50,509 nucleotides of DNA from Bdellovibrionales bacterium (GTDB taxonomy: Bacteria > Myxococcota > XYA12-FULL-58-9 > SYDY01): the NCBI GenBank assembly GCA_005801425.1, contig SYDY01000099.1, positions 1 through 50,509 on the forward strand, given 5' to 3'. Shown here one piece after another: positions 1-7,750 of this stretch (positions are counted from its first letter, which is position 1; each line of letters begins with the position of its first letter). The notes beneath the pieces are model-generated. The model had not been told where the DNA came from. It ran no database searches and saw nothing but the letters and a program-made list of their open reading frames with translations. Position numbers and translations under genes: made by a program.

Positions 1-113
1 CAGCAAGCTGCGCCGCTACGGGGCACAGTTTAGCATATCAACGCTTAGGCGTCCGCGAAAAAAAACATGGGGGACTTGAGAAGGCATGCATCCTCAAGCA
101 TAATGGCGATTGC

Positions 114-563
114 ATGCACACCGTACGTGTTCGAGATATTATTGTGCGCAGCGTTCATCTGTGTCGCCCCGATCAATCCCTGGAGCTTCCGGTGCGTGCC
201 ATGATGGAGCACGGGATCGGATGTGTGCTTGTGGTTGATGACGCAGGGCGACTTACCGGGATCCTTACTGATCGCGACGTATGCATCGCGGGACATACCC
301 GCCAGCGACGTTTGTTTGAATTGGCCGTCAACGATCACATGACCCATACGGTGCACTATTGCAGTGAAGACGACCCCGTCGCCGACGCAACCGCCCTTAT
401 GCGACGTCATGGCATTCGGCGATTGCCTGTGGTGGATGCATCACGTCGCCCTATTGCGGTACTTACGTTGGGCGATATCGCTCGCGCTTTTCGGCGTTTT
501 GATTTGCATCATGTTCCGGTGGAAGCGGTGCAATTGCTTGAAGCGGCGGCGTTGATTACTTAA
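114..563 (+). CDS. CBS-domain pair protein
   Basis: A 149-residue protein made almost entirely of two CBS domains (about residues 5-60 and 72-130). Tandem CBS pairs (Bateman modules) usually bind adenine nucleotides and act as energy or ligand sensors. Visible hallmarks are the V-R-D-I-I opening, G-I-G-C-V-L-V-V-D-D, L-T-G-I-L-T-D-R-D-V in the first copy, and R-R-L-P-V-V-D with a second L-T-L-G-D-I in the next. There is no attached enzyme or channel, so it is a stand-alone CBS protein of unknown partner. The ATG at 114 fits the usual family start, but no good Shine-Dalgarno lies before it and the frame stays open to the left edge of the window, so an upstream start cannot be excluded. Confidence 0.85.
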   Translation: MHTVRVRDIIVRSVHLCRPDQSLELPVRAMMEHGIGCVLVVDDAGRLTGILTDRDVCIAGHTRQRRLFELAVNDHMTHTVHYCSEDDPVADATALMRRHGIRRLPVVDASRRPIAVLTLGDIARAFRRFDLHHVPVEAVQLLEAAALIT

Positions 564-748
564 AAGGCCAACGACTTGACGGTCGCACCGCTGAGCGTCT
601 GGCCTGAATTGTACGAAACAAAATCGCTGTTTTGCGCATTGGCGAGCGGGCCGCGCACGCGAAGATTAAAGCTTGATTGGGCGGCACTGACTTTCATAAT
701 CGGGAATATGGGCGCAATATAGGATGAAAAGCCAAATTTAGTGGTCAA
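560..748 (-). CDS. possible small coupled ORF of 62 residues
   Basis: A short frame whose TTG start overlaps the TGA stop of the upstream 485-residue membrane protein (TTGA overlap), as in translational coupling. The peptide has no recognised domain, is rich in Ser, Asn and small residues, and ends in a terminal Phe. It fills the 180-base gap between the convergent CBS gene and the membrane protein. It could be a genuine small gene, a remnant of a longer C-terminus, or chance. Function unknown. Confidence 0.3.
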   Translation of the reverse strand: MTTKFGFSSYIAPIFPIMKVSAAQSSFNLRVRGPLANAQNSDFVSYNSGQTLSGATVKSLAF

Positions 749-2202
749 ACGTCTGTAGTTCTTACTTCACTTTCCAGCAACCCACGATCGTTCCATACCA
801 TCGCATCGGATGCTGCCCGTGCAGCACGGCTGGCCATGGCCGCTCCATTGGCCCTTTCTGAACAAAACATCGCACCCATGCAACAAAGCGTCGCCACCCA
901 CGAATAGCGCCCAAACGCCACTTCATGGGGATCCTGCATTTCGTTTTCAAAAACAAACTCGCTCTCCATCGCGCTGAGAACCGCCGAAGAACCAAGCAAC
1001 AGCGATGAGAAACCACGCCATACGGCAGCCTTACTCTGACCATCTCGTGTTAAAATCCACGTATCAACGGCAGCCGATAATGATGAAAATATACTTCCCA
1101 ACAAAGGAATAAAAGAAACGGTTTGAGGGATCCAAGTCCCAATGTTGCCATTGACTCCAAGCGTGTTCAGGATAGGTAAGAAATTGCGTGCCAGCTGCCC
1201 ATATGCAAGCCATTCAGATTCTCCCCGAAACTCTGCGCGATTAAGCCATCGGTGTGTGACTTCCAGGCGCAGTCCTTCTGGGATCGCTTTTGTTGATAAT
1301 AATTCTGCGATTTCTTTTTTAGGATCGCTGTCTTCGTGTGCAAGAATACGGCGGACAGCCGAAACAGTATTCTCCCCGTACCACCGACGAAGCGTGTCTT
1401 CGCTGCTTAATTCTGAAGAGATCAGGTATTCGGCCACCATCTCAACATTCACCAAAGTGCCCGGTAATGCGCGACGCTGTAAAGAATCCGAAACGAGATC
1501 AATAAACGGCAGCAAAACAACCAATGACGCCACGGTGTCGTGGGACGACTGTGCACTGATATTGTAGTTATGCATGACGCCTACCATGGTCAGTGCCATG
1601 GGCGAATTCCCTGCTGGGAATTTTTCAATGATCGACTTGAGCTCGGATGTATTGGTCTCGTTGAAATTGCGAACATAGGAATCAGAAACCCACATATGCG
1701 CCACATTCGAAGTCTGAATAGCCGCTACACCGAGAAATGTGCCCGCGCACACCCATGCACTCTGTTGACGGCCTGCATGTTGATACCCCATCCGCAACAA
1801 CGCATTGGTAAATACCAAGGAATACAACCCTGCCACGGTGAGAGCACCCCAATCACCAAGCTGCGTGCCCAAGCGTGAGAAATTACCTTCCATGTCATGG
1901 CGGGTGCGATTCGTCCCGAAAGCAGTAAAATTGGGGATATTTCCAGCCTCAGAAGACGCCACTGTCTCGGCGAACGATCGCGGCTCAATGACCAATCCCG
2001 CCCCAACATAGCCCCCAATGCGATTGGGGATCATGACCAGGTATTTTTGGCTTGCAACCGCAATCCCTGCAAGCAAAGGTCCTACGGTCATGACGGCATG
2101 TTTTAGTTTGGTTAGACGTACGTCCTGCGTCTCTTGGGTCTCATCATGATGCGGTGGATCAATCGCAATTCGCGTGCTGCGGGAGGCACCAGCAATACTC
2201 AT
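745..2202 (-). CDS. unknown multi-pass membrane protein
   Basis: A 485-residue protein of unrecognised family. Several hydrophobic stretches are visible: about residues 36-58, 119-140, 150-170, a region near 225-245, a cluster near 360-385, 395-412 and 432-450. An amphipathic, charged central region at about 250-340 lies between them. The first 30 residues are polar and rich in Ser, Thr and His, with no cleavable signal peptide. No catalytic motif was recognised. The start at 2202 has no purine-rich ribosome-binding site, so it is uncertain. The style (polar N-terminus, weak membrane helices, no homology I can name) resembles the other signal-less unknowns of this window. An envelope or secreted-effector role is only a guess. 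Confidence 0.65.
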   Translation of the reverse strand: MSIAGASRSTRIAIDPPHHDETQETQDVRLTKLKHAVMTVGPLLAGIAVASQKYLVMIPNRIGGYVGAGLVIEPRSFAETVASSEAGNIPNFTAFGTNRTRHDMEGNFSRLGTQLGDWGALTVAGLYSLVFTNALLRMGYQHAGRQQSAWVCAGTFLGVAAIQTSNVAHMWVSDSYVRNFNETNTSELKSIIEKFPAGNSPMALTMVGVMHNYNISAQSSHDTVASLVVLLPFIDLVSDSLQRRALPGTLVNVEMVAEYLISSELSSEDTLRRWYGENTVSAVRRILAHEDSDPKKEIAELLSTKAIPEGLRLEVTHRWLNRAEFRGESEWLAYGQLARNFLPILNTLGVNGNIGTWIPQTVSFIPLLGSIFSSLSAAVDTWILTRDGQSKAAVWRGFSSLLLGSSAVLSAMESEFVFENEMQDPHEVAFGRYSWVATLCCMGAMFCSERANGAAMASRAARAASDAMVWNDRGLLESEVRTTDV

Positions 2203-2267
2203 AGGTAGGATGATACAAACAAATGCGTCAAAACAATGGACACATTTCTGGGGTATGTTTTTGTAGG

Positions 2268-3497
2268 CTATTTTGTGCTATTTTTTACAGCCTCAAGCCG
2301 TTCCACGGCCATTCCTACGGTGATCACCACAGGCCACAGATCGCGTTTACCGTCGGGAAAATAAATAACATACGTAGGAATGCCGCTTCGACCGAGCGAC
2401 GCCAAACGCGCTTCAAGCACAGGCGATGATTGTGTGAGATCGGCTTTCATAGGAACAATCTCAGCTTTTTTTATCGCATCGCGGACCCGATCGGTTTCCA
2501 AGACCACGGCTTCGTTGGCTTTGCACGACACACACCAATCGGCGGTAAAATCCACAAACACCGCATGACCTGCGCCCAATGCGTTGTGCAATGCTTCATC
2601 GGAAAAAGGGACCCAAGGAATGCCCTCTGCCGAAAGCACTCTTGGTTGTGACGTTTCTGCAGGACGCAAATCCAAATGCCATCCAGCCGCTGCCACGACA
2701 CACAGACCCGCAAGTATGGACAATCGTCTGATCCAAGACGCAACACCCCTTTCAGCCAAAGCCTCCATGGCCCATAGGACCATGGTGCCGAGCAACAAGA
2801 TCCCCAAAAATTCTGTCGCTGCATCCGGGGTGATCTGCTTTTGTAAAACACCGTATAACCACACGGCGGTAGCAAGCAGCAAAAAACCCATGAATTGCTT
2901 CACATGCTGCATCCATGGACCTGGTTTGGGAATACAATGCGCAATGGCAGGCACAAATGCCACACCCAAAAACGGCGATGCCAACCCCAAACCAATACTC
3001 GCAAAAATGCATACCAAGAGCCACGCTGGCGTTGCGCTGTCCAAAGCAAATCCCGCTGCAGTGCCTAAAAAGGGTGCCGTGCATGGCGTACTCATCAGGG
3101 CAGCAAAAATACCAGCACCCAACGAACTCCATATGCTGTCACGAAGGGGACGCCCTTGCAGCACCAATCCCCACGCAAAAAAGTCAAAGGCATTGAGTGC
3201 AAAAACAAAAACGAGTGCTGTGAGCATGGCCACAAACGGCGGATATTGAAAATGCATTCCCCAACCCAGGTGGGTTCCGGTTTCGCGCAGTGCAATCACA
3301 ATAAACGACATTCCCACCAGCGCCATCACCACCCCAGCGGTATACGCCAAAGCCTGCGGACGAAGGCCCACGCCCCGGTGATGCATTTTAAGAGTATGGG
3401 TTATTTTGAGTGATAACACAGGAAGGACACATGGCATCACATTGAGGATAACACCGCCCAAAAAACCGAATAGAATCACCTGCAAGTACGAAATCAT
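2268..3497 (-). CDS. dsbD: thiol:disulfide interchange protein, short DsbD (CcdA-like domain plus thioredoxin domain)
   Basis: A 409-residue inner-membrane electron carrier that passes reducing power from cytoplasmic thioredoxin to periplasmic thiols. The transmembrane DsbD/CcdA domain covers about residues 1-275. Its redox cysteines are C23 in MPCVLPVLSLK and C139 in STPCTAPFLG. The periplasmic thioredoxin-like domain (about 290-405) has the motif WCVSCK with C322 and C325. The N-terminal periplasmic alpha domain of E. coli DsbD is absent: the protein starts directly with the first membrane helix, so it is the shorter form found in many bacteria. It is separated from nth by only 9 bases on the same strand, which suggests co-transcription. 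A cytochrome c lipoprotein about 2.3 kb away may use such a thiol pathway, but no maturation genes are in view. Confidence 0.92.
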   Translation of the reverse strand: MISYLQVILFGFLGGVILNVMPCVLPVLSLKITHTLKMHHRGVGLRPQALAYTAGVVMALVGMSFIVIALRETGTHLGWGMHFQYPPFVAMLTALVFVFALNAFDFFAWGLVLQGRPLRDSIWSSLGAGIFAALMSTPCTAPFLGTAAGFALDSATPAWLLVCIFASIGLGLASPFLGVAFVPAIAHCIPKPGPWMQHVKQFMGFLLLATAVWLYGVLQKQITPDAATEFLGILLLGTMVLWAMEALAERGVASWIRRLSILAGLCVVAAAGWHLDLRPAETSQPRVLSAEGIPWVPFSDEALHNALGAGHAVFVDFTADWCVSCKANEAVVLETDRVRDAIKKAEIVPMKADLTQSSPVLEARLASLGRSGIPTYVIYFPDGKRDLWPVVITVGMAVERLEAVKNSTK

Positions 3498-3506
3498 GCT
3501 ACTACT

Positions 3507-4139
3507 TTACGCCAAACTACAAATAGGACAAGCAGTCGGATCATGCCGCAGGGCTTTGCAGTATTCACGACCAAAATAAATCATTTGCACGTGCAGTTTG
3601 TTCCACTGCTCTTTGGGAAATAGCGCCTTTAGATCACGCTCGGTTTGCACCACGTTTTTACCGCTGGACAATCCCCACCGGGCTGCCAAGCGATGGATAT
3701 GGGTATCGACCGGAAATGCCGGCACCCCAAAGGCCTGGCTCATCACCACCGACGCGGTTTTGTGCCCCACCCCTGGCAAGGCTTCGAGTTCTTCAAAACT
3801 TCGTGGCACTTGGCTTTGATGCCGTTCAACCAGCAGCGTCGCCATGCGTTTTAAGTGTTTTGCTTTTTGGGGTGCCAAACCAATTTGACGAATGATCTGT
3901 AGGATCTCATCTTCGTCCATGGCTGCCATCGCTTCGGGGGTTGGCGCGCGGGAAAAAAGCGCGGGTGTCACTTCATTGACTTTTTTATCGGTGGTTTGCG
4001 CGGATAACAGCACCGCCACAAGCAGCGTAAATGGATCATGGTGATCCAAGGGTATGCCAACCTCGGGGTACAATTGTTCGAGCACCTCACGAATGCGTGC
4101 GGCGTGGTGGGGGTGGTGGGGGTGGTGCCGGGTATTCAC
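3507..4139 (-). CDS. nth: endonuclease III (DNA glycosylase/AP lyase) with an atypical Fe-S site
   Basis: A 210-residue HhH-GPD base-excision repair glycosylase. The helix-hairpin-helix LPGVGHKTA carries the catalytic lysine (K127), and FPVDTHIHR carries the catalytic aspartate (D145). The substrate-side motif LLSAQTTD is also present. The C-terminal iron-sulfur region is unusual. Family members normally have four cysteines spaced C-x6-C-x2-C-x5-C. Here only C194, C204 and C207 occur (C-x9-C-x2-C) and the protein stops three residues later. The assigned GTG start at 4139 lies inside a long foldback repeat, so the first residues (an HHP-rich run from a 9-base tandem repeat) are repeat-derived. 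The conserved core begins near residue 15. Confidence 0.93.
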   Translation of the reverse strand: MNTRHHPHHPHHAARIREVLEQLYPEVGIPLDHHDPFTLLVAVLLSAQTTDKKVNEVTPALFSRAPTPEAMAAMDEDEILQIIRQIGLAPQKAKHLKRMATLLVERHQSQVPRSFEELEALPGVGHKTASVVMSQAFGVPAFPVDTHIHRLAARWGLSSGKNVVQTERDLKALFPKEQWNKLHVQMIYFGREYCKALRHDPTACPICSLA

Positions 4140-4222
4140 CGTTACTCTTTAGGCATATTTTTTGCTAAGAGCCAATCCATGCAAAAAATGCGCCTAAAGA
4201 GTAACGGTGAATACCCGGCACC
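4124..4222. repeat. 99-bp foldback element between nth and the YchJ-like gene
   Basis: Two perfect 31-bp inverted arms (4124-4154 and 4192-4222). The stem extends inward to about 42 bp with a two-base mismatch, around a 15-base loop (4166-4180). The arm core reads GGGTATTCACCGTTACTC. It spans the divergent 5' ends of two genes: the nth GTG start lies in one arm, and the ATGs of the YchJ-like gene lie in the loop and at the edge of the other arm. It looks like a short non-autonomous mobile or REP-like element, and the transcript would form a very stable hairpin. Confidence 0.85.
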
Positions 4223-4598
4223 TCATGCGGCACCTCATGCATGTCCCTGCGGACAAGGCTTTTTTGACCAATGCTGCGATCCATTGCTCACTGGAAAAGC
4301 TTCGGCCGCTACGGCTGCGGCCCTGATGCGATCGCGCTATTCCGCATTTGCCTCTGGCAATATCGATTATTTAATACACACCCATGATATGCCACCCACA
4401 CCCGCCCAATTGCGGAAAAGCATGAAAGGTGTGGTGTGGACTCGTCTCGTGATAGACCGCATTGAACACGGTGGCTATGGCGAAAACCATGGTGTCGTGG
4501 CCTTTCGGGCCTTTTTTAGCCATCGTGGTGTGGCTTCGGTGCTGCCAGAAACATCCCAATTTAAACGCGGATCTACGGGATGGATTTACGTAAGCTAA
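4179..4598 (+). CDS. YchJ-like SEC-C motif protein (UPF0225 family)
   Basis: A protein of about 140 residues with an N-terminal zinc-type SEC-C motif (CPCGQGFFDQCC) followed by LMRSRYSAF and a G-D/N-I-D-Y-L-I-H-T segment, the signature of the YchJ/UPF0225 family. The SEC-C motif binds zinc; the function of the family is unsettled. The protein ends with G-W-I-Y-V-S and lacks the second, C-terminal SEC-C found in E. coli YchJ. The start is taken at ATG 4179 (ATG 4188 is an in-frame alternative). Both lie in the foldback repeat, so the first 10 or so residues are repeat-derived. A 12-base tandem duplication just before the SEC-C motif repeats the residues around APHAAPHA. Confidence 0.8.
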   Translation: MQKMRLKSNGEYPAPHAAPHACPCGQGFFDQCCDPLLTGKASAATAAALMRSRYSAFASGNIDYLIHTHDMPPTPAQLRKSMKGVVWTRLVIDRIEHGGYGENHGVVAFRAFFSHRGVASVLPETSQFKRGSTGWIYVS

Positions 4599-4644
4599 AA
4601 AGCACGAGACACATGCGCCCCACGCACCGACAATATGTGGCAAT

Positions 4645-5770
4645 ATGACCGCTATAAAACATCCTGAAGGCTCCCCAAGGTCCTGGACCTATGATGAGAA
4701 GCATACATACCTTGTCGACTGCCTGAAAAGCAGCGGAGACAACTTTGTGGTTCTAAATCCCGCCACGTGGGATTTAGAGCAGCAGTTCCATCAAAGAATA
4801 GACCAAATCTCAGGAGCCCACGGCATCGATTCCAGTGACTTTCGTTCTAAAATAAAGAGGACGCTTTCGAAGCCTACGCACAGCAATCAGACATCTTCGC
4901 TTCACGCTATAACGGCTTCGATCACTGGGACGTCCCTACTGAAAAGATCGTCACCATCGCCGATGCACAGCGCATTTTCCCAACACCCGTAGGTCGAATC
5001 AAACCACCAGAAGCCCCTTTTCATGTTATTACCGAAAGGCTGATGACAGAAGGTTGGACCGCGCTACAACCTGGCATCGTGGGACTGTGCCACCCGCTCA
5101 TACGGCGTGGGTCGACCTCCATGCACGTATCGATGACCTCCAGAGAGAACATACGGGATCCCATATCGAGGGAGATATTCACCAAACCGCACCGTTTGTT
5201 GAAATATTTTACAGCCCTCTAGAGGGCCAAGAGACACGCGCCACACTTCATCGAGAACTCGAACTATCTCCAGCCGCTCAAGCCATCGACGCCAATCCTG
5301 CATATCGATCAGTGTTGGATGGCATCGTGGGTTCTTTGCCAAGAACAGAAGACGCGCCGCTCCAAATCCGAACAAAGATTGTTCGCAATGTGCATGTCTA
5401 CAGAGGTCAGGGACCTGATGGCGTTCTCATGCCCCACCGTGATGGTTTTGAGTACCTCGCCACGTTTTGCCTTGGATCGCAGAACATGGGCGGAGGCAAT
5501 ATGCAAATATGGGATCTCCCGCCAGCAACCCTGGTGGAGTTTCACGACGACAGCATGACCACACATTTTACTTCTCTTGAAAAACCGGTCGCCGCAGTGC
5601 TCAATCTGCCTTCAACGTTGGGGCACGGCTATGTCATCGACGAAAGTCGATGGGACAAAGCCCACACCTGTGCACCCTTTGCGCCTATGGACAACAACAG
5701 CCCTGCATATCGAGATCTGTTGATCATTCGAGCATCTTCGCTTCATGCACCCTCTTCATTCTTTGACTGA
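4645..5770 (+). pseudogene. frameshifted 2OG-Fe(II) dioxygenase (PF10014-like)
   Basis: One gene spread over three reading frames. The N-terminal part runs from ATG 4645 in frame 1, continues in frame 3 from about 4851 (DAFEAYAQQSDIFASRYN and onward), then in frame 2 from about 5084 to the stop at 5770. Each switch equals loss of a single base, most simply in the A run near 4849-4852 and the G run near 5081-5083. The C-terminal domain is a 2-oxoglutarate/Fe(II) dioxygenase of the family that includes bacterial amino-acid hydroxylases. It shows the iron ligands in MPHRDG (H-x-D), the later His of KAHTCAPF, and the 2OG-binding Arg of YRDLLIIRA. Restored, the protein would be about 375 residues. 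Either a recent pseudogene or two homopolymer sequencing errors. Confidence 0.75.
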
Positions 5771-5815
5771 TCTCGATTGCAGATCAGCATCACTGGGGAT
5801 ACCCTACCCGCCATC

Positions 5816-6226
5816 ATGAGAACCCTATTTTTCGTGTTGTGCTTTGTGGTGGCTTGCAAGCAAAACCCCCAGTCCACAACAAAATCGGACGCAGCGAACA
5901 TACCAATACAGGGCGCAGTAAGCAACGCCACTACCGCAGAGGCCCGTGTGTTTTACGCAAACCGCTGTGCGGGATGCCATGGCAATACGGGTGCTGGCGA
6001 TGGCCCCATGGCACGGATGCTCAATCCCCAACCACGGGACCTCGCCAATCACATCTGGCAAGAAATGACCGATGATGCGTCGCTGATTAAAATCATTCAT
6101 GAGGGCGGTGGCGCTGTGGGACGCAGTTTGAGCATGCCTGCGAGTCCTGATTTAAAAGACAACCCGAAACTTACGGCGGAAGTAATTCAGCTTATACGTT
6201 CCTTCAAACGTAGGGGCGGTTCGTGA
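5816..6226 (+). CDS. cytochrome c lipoprotein (class I, single heme)
   Basis: A small exported c-type cytochrome of 136 residues. From ATG 5816 it has a lipoprotein signal peptide MRTLFFVLCFVVAC (lipid-modified Cys14), which makes this start better than the in-frame TTG at 5777. The heme motif CAGCH (C51, C54, H55) follows. A probable distal heme ligand is the Met of SLSMPAS near the C-terminus. It is probably an electron carrier on the periplasmic face of a membrane. The last residues (RRGGS) and the stop codon are encoded by a palindromic repeat (6210-6237), so the natural C-terminus appears to have been replaced or extended by repeat insertion. Confidence 0.88.
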   Translation: MRTLFFVLCFVVACKQNPQSTTKSDAANIPIQGAVSNATTAEARVFYANRCAGCHGNTGAGDGPMARMLNPQPRDLANHIWQEMTDDASLIKIIHEGGGAVGRSLSMPASPDLKDNPKLTAEVIQLIRSFKRRGGS

Positions 6227-6237
6227 ACCGCCTCTAC
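6210..6237. repeat. palindromic REP element, family A
   Basis: A 28-base near-perfect palindrome with core GGCGGTTCGTGAACCGCC flanked by GTAGG/CTCTAC. It supplies the stop codon of the cytochrome gene and the spurious upstream GTG of the next frame. Other copies are at 7720, 13461, 17881 and 17929. Confidence 0.9.
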
Positions 6238-6249
6238 AAGGACCCTGTG

Positions 6250-6897
6250 ATGCAAAAAATACGCAAACACCCCATTCTTCTCGGCCTTGCAATCGTCGTC
6301 GCATTCATTGTGATTTCACCGATTGTTTTATGGTCGATAGTCAATCATCCAAGACCTGTGGGCACACCCTCGGCCGAAGCCGATATTCTCGCGAAAAAGC
6401 TGCAAGACAATGTGAATATCGCCGCGTGGGAAAAAACACGCACCGTTCGTTTTACATCCATGGGCGCACGAAGTTACGTGTGGGATCGCAATGCAGATCA
6501 AGTCACCGTGACCGCCAACGATACGGTGGTTACATTTTCTCCCAGCAAAGAAGAAGCGAGCACAAACGATGCTTTGATTGCATGGAAAGTCGATATTTTT
6601 TGGTTCAACCCTATCGCAACATTGTTCGATGCAGGTGTTAAGCGCAGCATCATCAAGCAACCAGATGGACGTGATGCATTGTTTGTTGAATATCCCGATG
6701 GCGATGGCACTTTGTGGCACTTCGACGATGCGCTCATGCCCGTAAGCTGGCAGATCTGGTCCAAATTGACGCCTGTAGGCGGCTTGCGGGCCGGCTGGGG
6801 CGATTATGTAACGCTTGCAACAGGTGCCATCGTATCAAGCAAACATGCGACGTTTATGTACAATTTTGAATTCACAAACATAGCAGGCTCGTTCTAA
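6250..6897 (+). CDS. membrane-anchored protein of unknown function
   Basis: A 215-residue protein from ATG 6250. The in-frame GTG at 6223 lies inside the palindromic repeat and is unlikely to be the start. A positively charged N-terminus (MQKIRKHP) and a hydrophobic helix at about residues 9-33 make it a single-pass inner-membrane protein or an uncleaved signal anchor. The rest is periplasmic, with many aromatic residues (YVWDR, IFWFNP, TLWHFDD, SWQIWSK), suggesting a beta-rich domain. No family was recognised. It lies directly downstream of the cytochrome c gene and upstream of an SDR on the same strand; a link with either is unproven. Confidence 0.8.
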   Translation: MQKIRKHPILLGLAIVVAFIVISPIVLWSIVNHPRPVGTPSAEADILAKKLQDNVNIAAWEKTRTVRFTSMGARSYVWDRNADQVTVTANDTVVTFSPSKEEASTNDALIAWKVDIFWFNPIATLFDAGVKRSIIKQPDGRDALFVEYPDGDGTLWHFDDALMPVSWQIWSKLTPVGGLRAGWGDYVTLATGAIVSSKHATFMYNFEFTNIAGSF

Positions 6898-6906
6898 ACT
6901 GCATCC

Positions 6907-7719
6907 ATGCAAACACTCCAAGGCAAAACGATTTTCATCACCGGCGCAAGCCGCGGTATTGGTCATGCAATCGCCGTGCGCGCAGCACGTGATGGTGCCA
7001 ATATCATCATCGCCGCCAAAACAAGCGAGCCCCATCCCAAACTTCCGGGCACCATCTACTCGGCAGCCAAAGACATCGAAGCCGCAGGAGGACAAGCACT
7101 GCCTCTCATGGTCGATGTTCGCGAGGAAGAGCAGGTGTTGGGCGCCATCGCACAAGGTGTTGCGCAATTCGGTGGCATCGATATTTGCGTCAAAAATGCC
7201 AGCTCCATTTCACTCACAGGCACGCTTGAAACACCCATGAAGCGTTACGATCTCATGCATCAGATCAATGCCCGTGGCACCTATTTATGTGCACAGGCCT
7301 GTTTACCGCATATGATCAAACGCGGCGGTGGCCAGATTCTTAATCTTGCACCACCACTGAACATGAACCCAAAATGGTTTAAAAATCATGTGGCGTATAC
7401 CATGGCCAAATACGGCATGAGCATGTGCGTCCTTGGCATGGCCGAAGAATTTGCGGACAAAAATATTTGCGTGAATGCCCTGTGGCCAAAAACAGGCATC
7501 GCCACCGCAGCCATGCGCATGATTGCCGGTGAAGAAAGCTTAAAAAGCTGTCGAAGTGTTGAGATCATGGCCGATGCCGCCCATGTGATCCTCACAGGAA
7601 AACACAACGGCCAATTTTTTATCGATGAAGAGCTTCTGCGCAAAAATGGCGTTACGGATTTCTCAAAATACAACTTGTGTGAAAACCCAACACTGTTGCC
7701 CGATTTCTTTTTGGATTAG
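6907..7719 (+). CDS. short-chain dehydrogenase/reductase, HSDL2-like
   Basis: A 270-residue Rossmann-fold oxidoreductase closest in pattern to hydroxysteroid dehydrogenase-like protein 2. The NAD(P)-binding motif TGASRGIG is at residues 12-19. The catalytic YTMAKYG (Y-x3-K) lies in the HSDL2-typical context PPLNMNPKWFKNH, and LETPMKRYDLMHQIN and VNALWPKT also match that group. The usual N-N-A-S structural motif reads K-N-A-S, a substitution of its first Asn. The SCP2 sterol-carrier domain of animal HSDL2 is absent, as in bacterial homologues. The substrate is unknown, perhaps an acyl or lipid compound. It starts nine bases after the preceding gene and ends against a palindromic repeat at 7720. 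Confidence 0.9.
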   Translation: MQTLQGKTIFITGASRGIGHAIAVRAARDGANIIIAAKTSEPHPKLPGTIYSAAKDIEAAGGQALPLMVDVREEEQVLGAIAQGVAQFGGIDICVKNASSISLTGTLETPMKRYDLMHQINARGTYLCAQACLPHMIKRGGGQILNLAPPLNMNPKWFKNHVAYTMAKYGMSMCVLGMAEEFADKNICVNALWPKTGIATAAMRMIAGEESLKSCRSVEIMADAAHVILTGKHNGQFFIDEELLRKNGVTDFSKYNLCENPTLLPDFFLD

Positions 7720-7744
7720 CGGGCGGTTCGCGAACCGCCCCTAC
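7720..7744. repeat. palindromic REP element, family A
   Basis: GGGCGGTTCGCGAACCGCCC with a CCTAC flank, directly after the TAG stop of the SDR gene and before the convergent lipoprotein gene. Its hairpin could act as a bidirectional transcript end. Confidence 0.88.
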
Positions 7745-7750
7745 AACGAT

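Noticed and set aside
2584-3249. Open frame of 221 codons on the plus strand
   Set aside because: Antisense shadow of dsbD; no domain and biased Lys/Pro/Ala composition.
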